NCBI RefSeq assembly: GCF_013201685.1 | Contig: NZ_CP053844.1 | Coordinates: 1,426,001 to 1,490,000, forward strand | Source of the DNA: Campylobacter geochelonis | Lineage (GTDB): Bacteria; Campylobacterota; Campylobacteria; Campylobacterales; Campylobacteraceae | Reading direction: 5' to 3' | Length of the DNA stretch: 64,000 nucleotides | In this document: positions 6,908 to 16,694 of the stretch, in pieces | How positions within the stretch are numbered: the first letter of the stretch is position 1 | How the letters are laid out: every line of letters begins with the position of its first letter | Translations under genes and position numbers: made by a program | Notes under the pieces: model-generated | What the model was told of the DNA's origin: nothing | What the model saw: only the letters and a program-made list of their open reading frames with translations | The model's database searches: none

Positions 6908-9900
6908 TTAGAATTTATACTCAGCTTTAACGCCACCACTTACGCCTTTTTTATCGCCAACGTATCCTTTAACATTTAACCCAAAGTCAAAACCGCCAAA
7001 GATATAATTTGTGCCTATCTCAAACACGCCACTATCGCCTTTAAGCTCTGGAGCTTGAATGCTTTGGTTTGTGCTATAGCTAAAGCCCTCTGCCTTGCCA
7101 TCATACTCTTTTTCCCATGCTAATCCAGCGTATAGTTTTAGCACATCGCTTGGCAAGTAGTTATATCTAAAGCCTAGTTTGCTTCTTAACGAAGTAATAC
7201 TATCAAATTTAACAAATTCGCCTTTTGTAACCTCAGCTTCATCAGAGCTTAAACGGCTATAAAATAGTTTAGCATATAGGCTTAATTCGTTGCTCTTATC
7301 TATCTGGTATGCTTTGTTTGCGCCGATATGAGCTGAGAAATAGTTTCTTTTTAGCTCAAAGTCTGGAAGAACGTTTGAAAAATCATAGCTTTTATAGTCA
7401 GTTTCGCTTCTACCAGCTCTTAAACCAAGATCTAAGCTGTAGTTGTTTCCAAGTGATACATCAAACAAAACGCCTAAACCGTAGTATTTGCTATCTCCAC
7501 TTCCTTTTACAACGCCGCTATCAAAGCCATTAAAACTATCATAATCTCCCTTGCCATACTCAAAGAACAGACCATAGTTTAGCACATCTACCGAGCTTGA
7601 AACTCCGGTTGCAAGGTTAAAGCCTTTTGCATCTACGTGCGAACCTGTTTCATAGCGTAAGTCATATCCGCCCATACTAGCAAAGGTATGCAAACCGCCT
7701 TCGCCAGTTTCCACTTTCATAGCTTTTAGCGTATCATCACTAACCATATCAGCACCTTGGTTTACCATAGAAGCCCCAGCTAAGCTACCTTCTAAGAATG
7801 ACTTAGCCTCTTGTCTTGTCTTGATAGCTGGTTTAGGCGGAGTTACAGGAGTAACAGGCTCATCGCCTAAGACTGTAACATAAAGAGTTTTTTCATCAGT
7901 ATGTAGCTTAAAGTCGTAAAATCCAGTAGCGCCAACCAAAGCTTTGATTTTATCTGTGTGGTTACTCATATCAGCCATTTTTACTACACCTGCTGATGTC
8001 TTTATAAGGTTGATTCTGTCATTTACATTTAACACGCTTCCACCACCATCTTTTGCAACGCCAACTTTAGCCATAGACAAATCTGTCTTTTTGCTGTCAT
8101 TTAAGGTTAGCATAGTATCGCCAGCCTTGGTATCTTTTGGCATTATAAAGTTAATGTTTTCAAAATTTGCTATGTTTTTAGCGTTTAGTCCTTTTGAATA
8201 GAAATTTAGTGTATTTCCACTAACAAATTTATCAAATGTAGAATCAGCCGGATTTAAGTCATTATAACCACCATAAATTGTTGAATTTGTTATGTTTGGA
8301 GTGCCTTTTATGATAACTGTGTTTGAAGTAGCTGCGCCACTTAGAGTTTTGCCTTGACTATCATTCGCAGAAAAACCGCCTATGATATAGCCATCTATAG
8401 TTCCACCTGCGATTTCAACAGTGTTTGATGTGGCTTTATTAAAAGCACTTCTTCCACCAAAAATGTCTGATTTAATATTACCAGCTTCTATATAAACCTT
8501 ATTTTCACTAGCAACACCGTTTGAAGCATAACCACCACGAATTCCATTATTAGTTACTATATTTCCACCATAGATATTTACTTCATTTTTACTAGCCATA
8601 CCTTTAAAAGCACTACCACCATAAATTGAACTATTAATTGTTATATCGCCACTATAAATATCAACTTTATTTTTTGTAGCATCAAATTCTTTAGTATTTC
8701 TACCACCAAAAATTCCGCCAGTTTTTGTAAGATTTATAGTTTTACCTTTTATTATTACATTATTTTCACTAGTTATATTTTCGACGCTCTCGCCACCAAC
8801 TATATAGTCATTATTTATAGTTCCGCCTAAGATATGAATTTCGTTGTTTACAACTTTAGCTGTTTTTTGGCTTCTACCGCCATAGATATCGCTTTGTATA
8901 GTTGTTGTTTTGCCTCTATCTTGAGATATAGTTACAATATTTTTAAACACTTCTCCATGTCTACCATCTCCTGTGTATATAATACCACCTATATCTCCAC
9001 CAGAAATGTTTACTATGTTCTCGCTAGCTCCAGCATTTCCGTGACCACCAGTGACAGACTGATGTCTAACTATAACACCACCAGAAATATTTACAACATT
9101 TTTATTAGCAACATCTCCTTCATCGCTACTGCTCATTGCATCAGCCCAACCACCATATACGTCGCTGTTAAATTTACCATTTGTGATTGTTAAAGTATTG
9201 CTAGTGCTTTTTCCTTTAGAACTATACCCACCATAAACTTGTTTATTTATAGTTCCATCATTGATTTCGACGCTGTTTAATAAAGCTTCATTTTCTTTGC
9301 TATAGCCACCATAGACACTTCCATTTATAGTTGTATTATCGATTTTAGCTTCGTTCTGTGTTGCTATTTTAGTTTCACTATATCCGCCATAAACATTTCC
9401 TTTTATAGTTCCGCTATTGATTTGGACACTGTTTGATGTCACTTTGTTTCTCTTACTATAGCCACCATAAACACTTTTATCTATATTTGCGTTTGAGATG
9501 GTAGCTTTATTTAACAAAGTTATACCATTACTATAGCCACCATAAACTTCGCCTTTTACTTTACCATCTTTTATTTCAACTATGTTTGATTTAACTTCAC
9601 TTTTGCTACTATATCCAATATTATACCCACCATAAACATTTGCACCCATATCTGTTTTTGAGATAGTAACTTTGTTTGAAGAAGCACTATCGTTACTACT
9701 ATATCCGCCATAAATATTTTCTACTATATTTGCATTTGAAATTTCAACTTTATTTAACGTCGCTAGCCCATAAGATGTAAATCCACCAGAAACTCCACCG
9801 CCTACTTTACCGCCTGTTATTTTAACTGTATTTAAATCAGCATTACCTTTATTGGTATACCCGCCACGAATATCTTTGTTTACAGTCCCTTTTGACATAT

Positions 9901-10810
9901 CAACCACATTTGATGAAGTCTCTCCGTTAGAATTGCTACTATATCCGCCATAGACATAGCCTATATCTCCACCAGTTATAGTGACTTTATTTTCATTTGC
10001 TTTACCACTAAAACTCTCTCCACCAGCGACATATCTTTTTATGGTTCCATCTTCTACAATAACTTCATTTTCTAGTACCTCGCCACTACCAATAGCATCG
10101 ACACCACCTCTAACGCTTTCTTTTATATAGCCATCTTTTACAGTAACTTTATTTCCTATTAATTTACCACCATTAGTAATTGCACCATTTACGAAGTTAT
10201 TTATATCTCCACTAAAGATTGTAACTTCATTTTTTGTAGCCATCTTTGAAGATTTTCCACCAGTAACTATTTTTACACTACCACCGTTAATTTTGACTTT
10301 ATTGCCTTCCGATATACCATTATTAGCAATTCCACCATAGATTGTACTTAAAATTTTTGCATTCTTACCTATATCAACTGTATTATTTTTAGCATCTTTA
10401 TTGTAACTATATCCGCCATTGACTTCATAACCTATATTGCCATTTATTATAGTAACAGTATTATTGGTCACATCTTTCGTGCTACTTGATACAGCCCCAT
10501 AAACTCCACCAGCGATATCGTTTTTACCAGAAGTATCATTGACTATGATTTCATTTCCTGATACAGAATTTTCCAAATCATTTGGTCCAAGCGAATTACT
10601 AATGCTTGCAATGGTTTTAAGCATAGTACTTTCACTATCATTATTCCACTCGATATTCTCTCCTGCTTGAAGCGGTAAAAGCATGGCTGAAGCTATAACG
10701 CTTATAGCTATTAGTTTTTTGGCGCTGCGGTTTATGCAACTAGGATTTTTAGCTCCACCATTGTCCCTTTTTAAATAAGTTTGATTTATATGAAAACGTT
10801 GTCCTGACAT
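6908..10810 (-). CDS. Autotransporter with YGG-repeat passenger (type Va secretion)
   Basis: 1300-aa surface protein. A long basic N terminus is followed by a hydrophobic signal sequence (KKLIAISVIASAMLLPLQA, about residues 31-49). The passenger (about 50-900) consists of some 28 imperfect repeats of roughly 20-25 aa in which a strand pattern (N-x-V-x-I-x-x-G-x-I) leads to VYGGYS or a variant such as IYGGRS or VAGGES; this predicts a beta-solenoid stalk. A short proline-rich linker (EPVTPVTPPKP) precedes a C-terminal beta-barrel of about 250 aa that ends in the aromatic residue typical of outer-membrane proteins (EYKF). I place the start at the ATG at 10810 because AAGGAG lies 6 bases upstream; a longer frame adds 12 residues without such a site. 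Its receptor or function is unknown; adhesion is a guess. Confidence 0.85.
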   Translation of the reverse strand: MSGQRFHINQTYLKRDNGGAKNPSCINRSAKKLIAISVIASAMLLPLQAGENIEWNNDSESTMLKTIASISNSLGPNDLENSVSGNEIIVNDTSGKNDIAGGVYGAVSSSTKDVTNNTVTIINGNIGYEVNGGYSYNKDAKNNTVDIGKNAKILSTIYGGIANNGISEGNKVKINGGSVKIVTGGKSSKMATKNEVTIFSGDINNFVNGAITNGGKLIGNKVTVKDGYIKESVRGGVDAIGSGEVLENEVIVEDGTIKRYVAGGESFSGKANENKVTITGGDIGYVYGGYSSNSNGETSSNVVDMSKGTVNKDIRGGYTNKGNADLNTVKITGGKVGGGVSGGFTSYGLATLNKVEISNANIVENIYGGYSSNDSASSNKVTISKTDMGANVYGGYNIGYSSKSEVKSNIVEIKDGKVKGEVYGGYSNGITLLNKATISNANIDKSVYGGYSKRNKVTSNSVQINSGTIKGNVYGGYSETKIATQNEAKIDNTTINGSVYGGYSKENEALLNSVEINDGTINKQVYGGYSSKGKSTSNTLTITNGKFNSDVYGGWADAMSSSDEGDVANKNVVNISGGVIVRHQSVTGGHGNAGASENIVNISGGDIGGIIYTGDGRHGEVFKNIVTISQDRGKTTTIQSDIYGGRSQKTAKVVNNEIHILGGTINNDYIVGGESVENITSENNVIIKGKTINLTKTGGIFGGRNTKEFDATKNKVDIYSGDITINSSIYGGSAFKGMASKNEVNIYGGNIVTNNGIRGGYASNGVASENKVYIEAGNIKSDIFGGRSAFNKATSNTVEIAGGTIDGYIIGGFSANDSQGKTLSGAATSNTVIIKGTPNITNSTIYGGYNDLNPADSTFDKFVSGNTLNFYSKGLNAKNIANFENINFIMPKDTKAGDTMLTLNDSKKTDLSMAKVGVAKDGGGSVLNVNDRINLIKTSAGVVKMADMSNHTDKIKALVGATGFYDFKLHTDEKTLYVTVLGDEPVTPVTPPKPAIKTRQEAKSFLEGSLAGASMVNQGADMVSDDTLKAMKVETGEGGLHTFASMGGYDLRYETGSHVDAKGFNLATGVSSSVDVLNYGLFFEYGKGDYDSFNGFDSGVVKGSGDSKYYGLGVLFDVSLGNNYSLDLGLRAGRSETDYKSYDFSNVLPDFELKRNYFSAHIGANKAYQIDKSNELSLYAKLFYSRLSSDEAEVTKGEFVKFDSITSLRSKLGFRYNYLPSDVLKLYAGLAWEKEYDGKAEGFSYSTNQSIQAPELKGDSGVFEIGTNYIFGGFDFGLNVKGYVGDKKGVSGGVKAEYKF

Positions 10811-10974
10811 AATAATCTCCTTGATAGAATTTTTTCTATTTGTCAATATTATATAACAATAGTTTATAAAATATGCTAAAAATTTGGCTATTTTTATAAG
10901 TATAATTTAATTTTTATGCTAAAGCTACTTTAATAAATGCAAGTTATCTATAAATTTTACAAATAAAAGTGAAA

Positions 10975-11841
10975 TTATCTTATCGATAATCTCACCTTAT
11001 CGTTCTCATCAAGCGGTATTAATCCAGACTCGTTTATAATCTCATCGCCACTTCTATATATAAAATCGATAAATCTTCTCACATCTTGAGATTTTTCACC
11101 ATCTATTTTTAAGAAAAAGTAGCTAAAACTTCTAAGTGGGTAGCCTTTTTTATCTGAACTATAAATTTTATCATTATATGCTAAATTTGCCTTTTTAAGC
11201 CCAAAATTTCGAGCGTGCGAGTAACCAACGTAGCCTAGTGAATTCGGTGTTTGTTTTATAGCCTCGCTTACTCCAAGATTTCCTTTTTTACCAACTCCAA
11301 CAGCCCAATCCAGCGCCATCGCCACACCAAATTTATCTCTCCATTCTTTTGAGTTTTTATCTAAAAATGAAGTAAAAGCAAAAGTCGTTCCAGAACCATC
11401 ATATCTATGAACTACATTTATCTTTTTATCTGGTAAATTTACTCCTAAATTTAGCGCCTTTATCCGCTCATCGCTCCACATCGTAATCTTTCCAAGATAA
11501 ATTTGACTTATAACATCAGCGTCTAAAACCAGCCTATCAACGCCATCTAAGTTATAAACTAAGCTAATGTTTCCTTTAACAAACGGGATAAGTTGGTAAC
11601 TGTTATCCTCTAATTTATACTCAAGTTCGCTCACACCAAAGTCAGCTTTACCTCGTAAAACCTGTTTTATGCCACCACTTGAACCAATAGGAGTATAAGT
11701 TATAGATATATTTGTCTTTTTTTGATAAGCCTTACTAAGCTCATCAAAAGCATGTGTTACAAAAGTAGCTCCACACCCATCAATGCTTAAAGAAAAAGCA
11801 TAAACCGCCGATAAAAAAAGTAGTAAAAAACCTCTCATCAT
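10975..11841 (-). CDS. Second PstS-type phosphate-binding protein
   Basis: Periplasmic substrate-binding protein of 288 aa with a signal peptide (about residues 1-17). The N-terminal GCGATF and IGSSGGIKQV segments and the later RYDGSGTTFAFTSFL segment are the phosphate-contacting loops of classical PstS. It is the last gene of the pst operon; its ATG overlaps the pstB stop (TGATG). A TTG three bases earlier is also possible. It differs clearly from the first-gene PstS (343 aa), so the operon encodes two binding proteins of different subfamilies. It probably delivers phosphate to the same PstCA permease, perhaps with a different affinity; that is inference. Confidence 0.85.
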   Translation of the reverse strand: MMRGFLLLFLSAVYAFSLSIDGCGATFVTHAFDELSKAYQKKTNISITYTPIGSSGGIKQVLRGKADFGVSELEYKLEDNSYQLIPFVKGNISLVYNLDGVDRLVLDADVISQIYLGKITMWSDERIKALNLGVNLPDKKINVVHRYDGSGTTFAFTSFLDKNSKEWRDKFGVAMALDWAVGVGKKGNLGVSEAIKQTPNSLGYVGYSHARNFGLKKANLAYNDKIYSSDKKGYPLRSFSYFFLKIDGEKSQDVRRFIDFIYRSGDEIINESGLIPLDENDKVRLSIR

Positions 11842-12599
11842 CAACCAAATTTCCCCGTTACATAAGCTTTTGTCCTCTCCTCTTTAGGAGCAGAAAACAC
11901 CTTTTCAGTCGCATCAAACTCAACTAAATTCCCAAGATGAAAAAACGCCGTAAAGTCCGCAACTCTGGTAGCTTGTTGCATATTATGAGTAACTATAACT
12001 ATAGTAAAACTCTTTCTAAGTTCTTTCATCAACTCCTCTATAACCCCTGTTGAAATGGGATCAAGCGCGCTAGTTGGCTCATCCATCAAGATAATCTCAG
12101 GCTTAACTGCAATCGCCCTTGCTATACAAAGGCGCTGTTGCTGTCCGCCACTTAGGCTAGTTCCAGAGCTTTTTAGCTTATCTTTGACCTCATTCCAAAC
12201 TCCAGCTTGTTTTAAACTCTTCTCCACAAGCTCATCACACTCGCTACCACGCCTAACCATTTGATGCATAAGTGGCGCGTAAGATATGTTTTCATATATG
12301 CTTTTTGGAAAAGGATTTGGCTGCTGAAACACCATACCAACACGCTTTCTAACCGCGACTACATCGATGTTTGGTGCGTATATATCATATCCATCAACCT
12401 CAACAAGCCCATCTATTTTACAACTATCAATCAAGTCATTCATACGGTTAAAGCACCTTAAATAGGTTGATTTTCCACATCCAGAAGGTCCGATTAAAGC
12501 TGTGATTTGTCTTTCATAAACATCCATATCTACCCTTTTAAGGGCTTGTTTGTCCCCATAAAAAAGGTCTAAATCCCTACTTTTAGCTATAACTTGCAT
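11841..12599 (-). CDS. pstB: Phosphate ABC transporter ATP-binding protein PstB
   Basis: 252-aa ATPase that powers phosphate import with PstC and PstA on the cytoplasmic face. Walker A (GPSGCGKST), the PstB-typical RCFNRMNDL segment, signature LSGGQQQRL, Walker B ([12 protein letters not shown]) and the switch histidine (VTHNMQQA) are all present. Length and order match the family. It lies four bases after pstA and overlaps the second pstS gene at its end. No phoU follows, unlike in E. coli. Confidence 0.96.
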   Translation of the reverse strand: MQVIAKSRDLDLFYGDKQALKRVDMDVYERQITALIGPSGCGKSTYLRCFNRMNDLIDSCKIDGLVEVDGYDIYAPNIDVVAVRKRVGMVFQQPNPFPKSIYENISYAPLMHQMVRRGSECDELVEKSLKQAGVWNEVKDKLKSSGTSLSGGQQQRLCIARAIAVKPEIILMDEPTSALDPISTGVIEELMKELRKSFTIVIVTHNMQQATRVADFTAFFHLGNLVEFDATEKVFSAPKEERTKAYVTGKFG

Positions 12600-12603
12600 A
12601 ATT

Positions 12604-13773
12604 TTACCACTTTCTTTGGAATTTTTTTCTTAAATAAATCGCTACTGAATTTAAAACCAACATTATCGTCAAAAGCACCAAAATTCCAGCACTTGTCTTT
12701 TCTACATACATTCGCTCTGGCATTCCAGACCATGTGAAAATTTGCGCTGGCATAACTGTTGCTGCTTGAGTTATAGTCTCTGGCGCATCTGGAACAAAAG
12801 CTATCATACCAACTATCATCAAAGGCGCAGTTTCTCCCATAGCTTGGGCTAAAGCGATGATTGAGCCTGTTAAAATTCCAGGCATCGCCAAAGGCAAAAC
12901 ATGATCTTTTACTATCTGAAGTTTTGTAAGTCCAAGCCCAAAACCAGCTTGGCGGATAGTTGCTGGAACTGCCCTTAAAGCGCTTCTTGAGCTAACTATG
13001 ATAACTGGCAAACTCATCAAAGCCAAAGTCATACCACCAACAAGCGGACTACTTCTAGGCACTCCAAAAATGTTTATAAACACGGCTAATCCCAAAAGCC
13101 CAAACAAAATCGATGGCACGGCATTTAGGTTGTTGATATTTATCTCTATAAACTGTGTAAATTTGTTATCCTTTGCAAACTCTTCAAGATAAATCGCAGT
13201 CGCCACACCAAGAGGCAAAGCTAAAGACATAGTTACAAGCATAGTCATTATCGTACCGATAGCAGCTGATAAAAGCCCTGCACTTTCTGGAATTTTAGAA
13301 TCTCCAGTTTTAAAAAACAGACCGTTAAACTGCTGCTTTATAAGCCCATTTTTAACCATATCATCTACTAAATTTTTTTGATTATCTGTTAGTTTGTTAT
13401 AATTTTCTTTTATATACTGATCGGTTTGCGATGAGCTAAGCGCCCAGTAGCTCACACTTTGTCCTATTTCAATCTTATCATTTTTAACTCTAGCTGGTAA
13501 ATTTCTAAGCCACGCACGAGAAACAAGTGGGCGAAGCTGTGAAGAAACTGCGCTATATGGGTTTTTTATAATCTCTTGACTAAGAGTAAATTCAACCTTA
13601 ACATAGGCTTGTTTAAATGCTGGAAGCCCATCTTTTATTAAAGTATAGAGAAAAAATGTCAAAAACGCAATGCAAATCATAAGCGCTGAAAGTGCGATAT
13701 ACTCGAATCTCTCGCCCTTTTTGTTGCGTTTAGCGATTTGCTCAACTATAAAAGGATTGTTTTGTTCTATCAT
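12604..13773 (-). CDS. pstA: Phosphate ABC transporter permease PstA
   Basis: 389-aa membrane permease. One helix near residues 28-47 is followed by a periplasmic segment of about 120 aa, then five helices with the EAA-type loop ([17 protein letters not shown]) that contacts PstB. It is longer than E. coli PstA because of the periplasmic insert, a form common in Campylobacterota and cyanobacteria. Located between pstC and pstB with very short gaps, consistent with one transcript. Confidence 0.93.
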   Translation of the reverse strand: MIEQNNPFIVEQIAKRNKKGERFEYIALSALMICIAFLTFFLYTLIKDGLPAFKQAYVKVEFTLSQEIIKNPYSAVSSQLRPLVSRAWLRNLPARVKNDKIEIGQSVSYWALSSSQTDQYIKENYNKLTDNQKNLVDDMVKNGLIKQQFNGLFFKTGDSKIPESAGLLSAAIGTIMTMLVTMSLALPLGVATAIYLEEFAKDNKFTQFIEININNLNAVPSILFGLLGLAVFINIFGVPRSSPLVGGMTLALMSLPVIIVSSRSALRAVPATIRQAGFGLGLTKLQIVKDHVLPLAMPGILTGSIIALAQAMGETAPLMIVGMIAFVPDAPETITQAATVMPAQIFTWSGMPERMYVEKTSAGILVLLTIMLVLNSVAIYLRKKFQRKW

Positions 13774-13784
13774 AAATTTAGCCT

Positions 13785-14858
13785 TTATAAATTTGAGATT
13801 TTATACTTTTTGTGAAATCGCCTAATTATCATAACCGATATAACATTGATAAGCAACGTAACCACAAAAAGCGTAAGTCCAAGTGCAAACGCACTCAAAG
13901 TTAGCGAGCTGTTAAACTCTTGATCTCCTGTTAAAGCTTCAACTATTTTAACAGTAACTGTTGTCATATCCTCAAGTGGATTCCACGTTAAATTTGGTCT
14001 TAAACTTGCTGCCATTACAACTATCATCGTTTCGCCTAAAGCTCTTGAGACTCCAAGCAGACAAGCTGCTATGATACCAGGCATTGCCGATGGCACAACG
14101 ATAAATTTAATCGTTTCAGCCTTTGTCATACCAAGAGCGAGTGAGCCTTCTTTTATGCGACGCGGGATTGAGCTTATAACATCATCGCAAAGGCTAGAGA
14201 TTATAGGGATTATCATTATCCCCATAACAACTCCAGCACCTAAAGCGCTTTCGTATGAGCTTTTTATACCAAAAAATCCAGCCATTTTTACGATAATCGG
14301 CGCAACGCTTAAAGCCGCAAAAAAGCCATAAACCACGGTTGGAATTCCAGCTAAAATTTCTAAAATCGGCTTAAAAAATCCCCTTGCTTTTGCGTTTGCA
14401 TACTCACTTAAGTAAATTGCACTAAAGATTCCTAATGGAACTGCTATAAACATAGCGATAATAGTTATATAAAAAGTTCCAGCAAAAAGCGGCAAAGCCC
14501 CAAAACTTGAAGCACTCGCTCCTGCTTCTTCGCCTCTTCCAGCACCTTCTAAAAACGAACTATCTGGTGACCAGTTTGTTCCTAAGAAAAAGCCTAGCGC
14601 GTCCTCTCTTGAGAAAAAATGCACCGCTTCAAAGATAATAGAAAGCAAAATTCCAAATGTTGTAAAAATAGAAATGCTTGTAGCGATAAACAAGAGCCAA
14701 ATCACCGCTTTTTGGGCAATTTTTTTATCATTACCGACCATCGCCACATCATAGCTTTTTATATAGCCGTTATTAAAACCAACAAGGTATTTTTTACCAA
14801 ATTTATAAATCGTTAGCACCATTATAGCGCCAACGATTAGGATTAAAAGTGAGTTCAA
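13785..14858 (-). CDS. pstC: Phosphate ABC transporter permease PstC
   Basis: 357-aa membrane permease partner of PstA. Six to eight hydrophobic helices are visible, with a PstC-like loop (SSIPRRIKEGSLALGMTKAE) for PstB contact and the conserved FLGTNWSPD segment after the early helices. It follows pstS by 13 bases and precedes pstA by 11. The N terminus carries an additional helix (about residues 1-20) before the conserved core. Confidence 0.93.
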   Translation of the reverse strand: MNSLLILIVGAIMVLTIYKFGKKYLVGFNNGYIKSYDVAMVGNDKKIAQKAVIWLLFIATSISIFTTFGILLSIIFEAVHFFSREDALGFFLGTNWSPDSSFLEGAGRGEEAGASASSFGALPLFAGTFYITIIAMFIAVPLGIFSAIYLSEYANAKARGFFKPILEILAGIPTVVYGFFAALSVAPIIVKMAGFFGIKSSYESALGAGVVMGIMIIPIISSLCDDVISSIPRRIKEGSLALGMTKAETIKFIVVPSAMPGIIAACLLGVSRALGETMIVVMAASLRPNLTWNPLEDMTTVTVKIVEALTGDQEFNSSLTLSAFALGLTLFVVTLLINVISVMIIRRFHKKYKISNL

Positions 14859-14871
14859 GACCTTCCTTTTC

Positions 14872-15903
14872 TTAAAAAACAGTTCCGGCTTTTACCATCT
14901 CTTTTGTTAGTTTTATATCTTCTTTGATTGCTTTTTGAACACGCTTTAGCGTTTCATCTGACATAGGGACAAGTCCGATTGTCTTTAGCACGCCATCTTT
15001 GCCTATCATCGCATCACTAACGTATAAATCAACCAACTCTTGCAAGCCTTTTACATCTTTTTTGTGGCTGTTTTTAACATAAAAAAACAAGCTTCTAGCG
15101 ATTGGATAGCTTCCATCGGCTATGGTTTTATCATTTGGCGCGATGCCGCCTATGTTTGCGCCAGTTATTTTATCTGGGTTTTCAACCAAAAAGCTATAAC
15201 CAAAAATCCCTAAAGCATTTTTATCTTGAACCAGTTTTTGCACTATCAAGTTGTCATTTTCGCCCGCTGGAATGTATTTACCATCTTCTCTTATGGTTTT
15301 ATATTTACCTGCTTTATCGCCATAAGAGCTAAATTTTTTTGAAGCGCTTTGCATAACTTGCTCTTCAAAACTATCTCTTGTGCCTGAAGTTGCAGGAGGT
15401 CCATACACTACGATTGGGCGATTTTCAAGGTTTTTATCTATCTGATTCCAGTTATTATATGGATTTGGGATAAGTTTGCCATCTTCGTTTGGAACTTCTT
15501 TAGCTAGGGCTAAGAAAAGTTGCTCTTTGGTTAAATTTATAGGTTTATTATCTTTGCTTTGAGCAACAGCAATCCCATCATATCCTATCATAACGCCACT
15601 TATATCAGTAACGCCGTTTTTTTCACAAAGTTCAAACTCGCTTAGTTTTATCGGTCTTGAAGCATTTGATATATCAGTTGTATCAAGCCCATCTCCTGCG
15701 CAAAATGCCTTAAATCCTCCACCAGTTCCAAGCGATTCAACAACTGGTGTTTTATAGTTCGTTGTCGCTCCAAACTCCTCAGCCACATAGCTTGAAAAAG
15801 GAAAAACAGTCGAGCTTCCTGCCATTTTTATCTGCTCTCTTGCATTAAGACTAACGCATAAAACTGTAGCAAAAGCTAAAGTAGAAACTAACTTCATAAA
15901 CAT
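14872..15903 (-). CDS. pstS: Phosphate-binding protein PstS (first gene of the operon)
   Basis: 343-aa periplasmic phosphate-binding protein with a signal peptide ending near residue 21 (SLNA). AGSSTVFPFSSYVAEEF and GTGGGFKAFC are the first phosphate loops; a second set (PPATSGTRDSFEEQ) lies in the middle. This is the SphX/PstS type found first in the pst operon of Campylobacter. AAGGAG lies just upstream of the ATG. A three-repeat site resembling the PhosR box (15935-15967) lies about 32-64 bases before the start, so induction by phosphate limitation is likely. Confidence 0.94.
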   Translation of the reverse strand: MFMKLVSTLAFATVLCVSLNAREQIKMAGSSTVFPFSSYVAEEFGATTNYKTPVVESLGTGGGFKAFCAGDGLDTTDISNASRPIKLSEFELCEKNGVTDISGVMIGYDGIAVAQSKDNKPINLTKEQLFLALAKEVPNEDGKLIPNPYNNWNQIDKNLENRPIVVYGPPATSGTRDSFEEQVMQSASKKFSSYGDKAGKYKTIREDGKYIPAGENDNLIVQKLVQDKNALGIFGYSFLVENPDKITGANIGGIAPNDKTIADGSYPIARSLFFYVKNSHKKDVKGLQELVDLYVSDAMIGKDGVLKTIGLVPMSDETLKRVQKAIKEDIKLTKEMVKAGTVF

Positions 15904-15934
15904 CTCCTTAAATAAATTTATGAAATACTAAAGT

Positions 15935-15967
15935 AAATTGGAAACATTGCAGAAACATTTACAAAAC
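15935..15967 (-). promoter_or_regulatory. PhosR-box-like triple 11-bp direct repeat upstream of pstS
   Basis: On the minus strand three consecutive 11-mers read GTTTTGTAAAT, GTTTCTGCAAT and GTTTCCAATTT. The last two contain GTTTC-N6-GTTTC, which matches the C. jejuni PhosR recognition pattern GTTTCNAAAANGTTTC except at two of the four central A positions. A possible -10 (TAGTAT) follows about 8 bases downstream. Binding is inferred. Confidence 0.7.
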
Positions 15968-16028
15968 CTAAATTCCACTTTATCATTTTTTTTGATAAAA
16001 TTACAAAAAGCTATAAAAAGAGGTTTTT

Positions 16029-16694
16029 ATGCAAAATTTAGTTGTTATAATCGATGATGAAGAGGATTTGGTTGATTTGCTTGAATATAACCTAAAAAAG
16101 GCTGGTTATGAGACGCTTGGCTTTTTAAACACAAGCAAAATCGAGCAACTTTTAAACGAAGAAAATGTTGATTTGCTTATAGTTGATAGAAATTTATGCG
16201 GCGTTGAGGGAAGCGAGTTTGTAAAATCAATCAGAGAAAAAGGCTATAACACGCCTGTGATTTTCTTAAGTGCAAAAACGACAAAAGCTCAACGACTTGA
16301 GGGTTTTGAAGCTGGTGGGGATGATTATATCACTAAGCCGTTTGATTTAGATGATTTGTTAGCTAGAGTTAATGCAGTGCTAAAAAGAGCTAAAAAAGAG
16401 GCAAAAGTTTATAAATTTAAAGATATAACTATAAACTTAACCACTTCAAAGGTTTTTTGTGGCGAAGAAATGGTTGATTTAACCAAACTTGAAACAAATT
16501 TACTTCTTGAGTTTATCAAAAACAAAAACATCGTTTTATCTCGCGATTATCTTTTAAGTGCGATTTGGAACGATGAAAATACAAACTCAAAAACAGTAAA
16601 TATCGCCATAAAAAGACTTCGCGAAAAAATCGATCCAAACAAAAATAAAGAGTATATCAAATCAATTCGCGGTGAAGGATATATGCTTTGCTAA
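16029..16694 (+). CDS. phosR: Response regulator PhosR-like (OmpR/PhoB type)
   Basis: 221-aa response regulator. The receiver domain (1-115) has the acidic pocket IDDEEDL, phosphoacceptor D53 (LIVDRNL) and lysine in TKPFD; the C-terminal winged helix (about 125-220) ends with the IKSIRGEGYML motif of the OmpR/PhoB class. It is divergent from the pst operon and followed by its kinase with overlapping ends. By position and type it is the equivalent of C. jejuni PhosR, which activates pst and phoX when phosphate is low. AGAGG serves as the ribosome binding site. Confidence 0.85.
   Translation: MQNLVVIIDDEEDLVDLLEYNLKKAGYETLGFLNTSKIEQLLNEENVDLLIVDRNLCGVEGSEFVKSIREKGYNTPVIFLSAKTTKAQRLEGFEAGGDDYITKPFDLDDLLARVNAVLKRAKKEAKVYKFKDITINLTTSKVFCGEEMVDLTKLETNLLLEFIKNKNIVLSRDYLLSAIWNDENTNSKTVNIAIKRLREKIDPNKNKEYIKSIRGEGYMLC

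Noticed and set aside
6908-10810. Plus-strand open frames within the autotransporter gene
   Set aside because: They are antisense shadows of the repeat-rich gene, without ribosome sites or recognisable domains.
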